From contig CAJOFP010000017.1 of the NCBI GenBank assembly GCA_905233795.1, forward strand, positions 1 through 7,996: 7,996 nucleotides of DNA, given 5' to 3'. The notes under the pieces were generated by a model. The model did no database searches. It had not been told where the DNA came from and saw only the letters and a program-made list of their open reading frames with translations. Made by a program: the position numbers and the translations under genes. Position 1 is the first letter of the stretch, and every line of letters starts with the position of its first letter. This document shows positions 7,230 through 7,996 of this stretch, piece by piece. The DNA comes from an uncultured Oscillibacter sp. (GTDB lineage Bacteria > Bacillota > Clostridia > Oscillospirales > Oscillospiraceae).

Positions 7230-7258
7230 AAAATAACATGTCAACGGCGTCATGTCAA
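7230..7258 (-). promoter_or_regulatory. Candidate promoter of the exporter operon with tandem TTGACATG
   Basis: On the minus strand TTGACA (7258-7253) lies 17 bases before TATTTT (7235-7230), a fair sigma-A promoter with predicted start near 7223. A second perfect TTGACA lies at 7244-7239, but its best -10 spacing is poor. Both belong to an 8-base direct repeat, TTGACATG, with a 14-bp period, which might also bind a regulator. No regulator gene lies in the window. Confidence 0.5.
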
Positions 7259-7308
7259 TCAAAAAATAAAATCCGCTTTCATACGCTCTTTCTTTTCCGC
7301 GCCGCCTG

Positions 7309-7317
7309 TGGTATAAT
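7309..7317 (+). promoter_or_regulatory. Extended -10 promoter for the plus-strand lipoprotein gene
   Basis: TGGTATAAT is a perfect extended -10 element. The best -35 at 17 bp (TTTCTT, 7289-7294) is weak, as is common when an extended -10 is present. The predicted start near 7324 would give a leader of about 205 nt before the GTG at 7529. It is divergent from the exporter promoter, with about 50 bp between the elements. Confidence 0.55.
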
Positions 7318-7528
7318 GATAATATAATCATGAAAATATAAATTTATAAAATATATTTATTATATTTTTATTTTTAAAATTATGAATTTCATTTTATTTC
7401 CAGATTATTTCCGGATCTGATACGCGAAACGACATATCCGTACATAACGCCATATAATAATTATTATAATTATTATATTAATTCTATAATATTATCATAA
7501 TAAATAATCATAAAAGAGGTGCATCCGG
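7318..7528 (+). other. AT-rich leader/intergenic stretch without a gene
   Basis: This stretch separates the plus-strand promoter from the lipoprotein start. It is almost wholly A and T, apart from a GC-containing island at about 7400-7452 that offers small stems (CAGAT/ATCTG and CGGAT/ATCCG). No riboswitch, tRNA or small reading frame is recognised. The ribosome site AGAGGTG at 7515-7521 ends it, seven bases before the start codon. Confidence 0.5.
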
Positions 7529-7996
7529 GTGAGAAAACAGCTGTTTTTCATACTATTGGCGGTTCTATCCCTGACGCTGACCGCTTGTTTCGGACAAACG
7601 CGTCAACCAATCCAAGACGATTTCAACGACTGGCCGGACACCGTTTCCGACGAATCCTCTTCCCAATCGGATCAGGAACGCGGACAGACGGACGGCAATC
7701 GGAAAATTTGGGAACAAATGCGGGATCGTGAAGCGGAAGAAAAACAACGCCGCGATTCTGATTCTGATTCTGATTCTGATTCAGATTCCAATTCCGATCT
7801 TGATTTAAATTTAAATTTAGATTTGATCGCCGACGCCGACGCCGCGAATTTATCCGAAATCTCCGAAATTCCCGGAAATCCTGAAAATTCAGAGAATATA
7901 AATAACGCCGCGCCGGAACAAAATCCGACGCCGGACAATCAGTCCGGCGAACATAACGCGCCTGTCACAGACGGCGTCCCCGCTTTCAATCCGTTC
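7529..7996 (+). CDS. Lipoprotein with Ser-Asp repeat, 3' end outside window
   Basis: At least 156 residues, open at the window edge. GTG at 7529 follows AGAGGTG by seven bases. The first 20 residues are a lipoprotein signal peptide (VRKQ, hydrophobic core, lipobox LTAC) with Cys20 as the lipid anchor, so the protein should sit on the outer face of the membrane. The rest visible is low-complexity and acidic: a Gln/Ser/Asp-rich part, a charged stretch near 55-75 (WEQMRDREAEEKQRR), a dipeptide repeat at 76-99 passing from Asp-Ser to Asp-Leu and Asn-Leu, then a Glu/Asn/Pro-rich segment. This looks like a long flexible stalk for a functional domain lying beyond the window. No enzyme or binding motif is visible yet and the function cannot be named. 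The signal peptide together with a well-placed ribosome site favours this frame over the overlapping ones. Confidence 0.85.
   Translation, partial: MRKQLFFILLAVLSLTLTACFGQTRQPIQDDFNDWPDTVSDESSSQSDQERGQTDGNRKIWEQMRDREAEEKQRRDSDSDSDSDSDSNSDLDLNLNLDLIADADAANLSEISEIPGNPENSENINNAAPEQNPTPDNQSGEHNAPVTDGVPAFNPF
7754..7825 (+). repeat. Twelve-unit hexamer repeat encoding (Asp/Asn)-(Ser/Leu) pairs
   Basis: Four perfect GATTCT units are followed by GATTCA, GATTCC, AATTCC, GATCTT, GATTTA, AATTTA, AATTTA and GATTTG. All are in frame in the lipoprotein and encode residues 76-99. The perfect units suggest recent slippage growth and the rest look decayed or drifted. Gain or loss of units keeps frame, so it would change stalk length rather than switch the gene off. 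Confidence 0.9.

Noticed and set aside
7162..7239. N-terminal extension of the first exporter gene to 7239
   Set aside because: The extra residues overlap the promoter region and leader hairpins and do not look like the family; GTG at 7161 has an ideal GGAGG site.
6797..7327. 176-residue plus-strand frame
   Set aside because: It is antisense to the first exporter gene and reaches across its promoter; the exporter frame is certain from its motifs.
7450..7510. Near-palindromic AATAATTATTATAATTATT as an operator or terminator
   Set aside because: It is pure AT low-complexity DNA where such symmetry is expected by chance, and it has no GC stem.
7519..7731. 70-residue plus-strand frame overlapping the lipoprotein start
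   Set aside because: Its ATG/GTG start falls inside the ribosome site of the real gene and it lacks a signal peptide or other protein-like features.
7754..7825. Short tandem repeat as a CRISPR array
   Set aside because: The units are 6 bp with no spacers and are in frame inside a coding sequence.
7672..7938. Minus-strand frame with Ser-Glu repeats
   Set aside because: It is the reverse reading of the GATTCT repeat in the plus-strand lipoprotein and has no ribosome site or signal of its own.

Overview
The window looks like chromosomal DNA from a Gram-positive, probably clostridial (Bacillota), bacterium. This is an inference from strong AGGAGG-type ribosome binding sites with GTG and TTG starts, sigma-A-type promoters, two lipoproteins with a lipobox, and a heterodimeric ABC exporter pair of the kind common in Firmicutes. 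No phage, insertion sequence, CRISPR array, tRNA or rRNA gene was found. Coding DNA is of moderate GC, while gaps between genes and some interdomain linkers are strikingly AT-rich.

Layout. From 7161 down to 590 there are four genes on the minus strand. The first two encode the halves of an ABC exporter (7161-5422 and 5429-3474, overlapping by 8 bp). A SUV3-like DExH RNA helicase with a C-terminal zinc ribbon follows (3407-1140), then a small lipoprotein resembling a cut-down PstS-type solute-binding protein (1084-590). A good intrinsic terminator ends this run at 536-505. A candidate promoter with a tandem TTGACATG repeat lies before the first gene, and its short leader can fold so that the GTG start is buried in a hairpin. 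On the plus strand, divergent from the exporter, a second lipoprotein gene starts with GTG at 7529 and runs off the window. It carries a Ser-Asp/Leu-Asp repeat made of a DNA hexamer.

Positions 420-1 (minus strand) appear to be a large structured non-coding RNA, and this is the most interesting part of the window. It has its own near-consensus promoter with a 17-bp spacer, several helices whose imperfect pairs become G-U wobbles only on the minus strand, an 18-bp long-range helix with a 10-nt bulge, a possible kissing-loop contact and a strong 3' hairpin. Its 5' half may belong to the raiA-motif class of Firmicutes RNAs, but that is recalled resemblance and must be tested against covariance models.

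Working together. The two ABC proteins should form one exporter with one degenerate and one catalytic ATP site: the first has Asp and Gln at the catalytic Glu and switch His positions, the second keeps both. The helicase and small lipoprotein follow in the same direction with short AT-rich gaps and no visible terminator between them, so co-transcription is possible, but no functional link with the exporter is evident.
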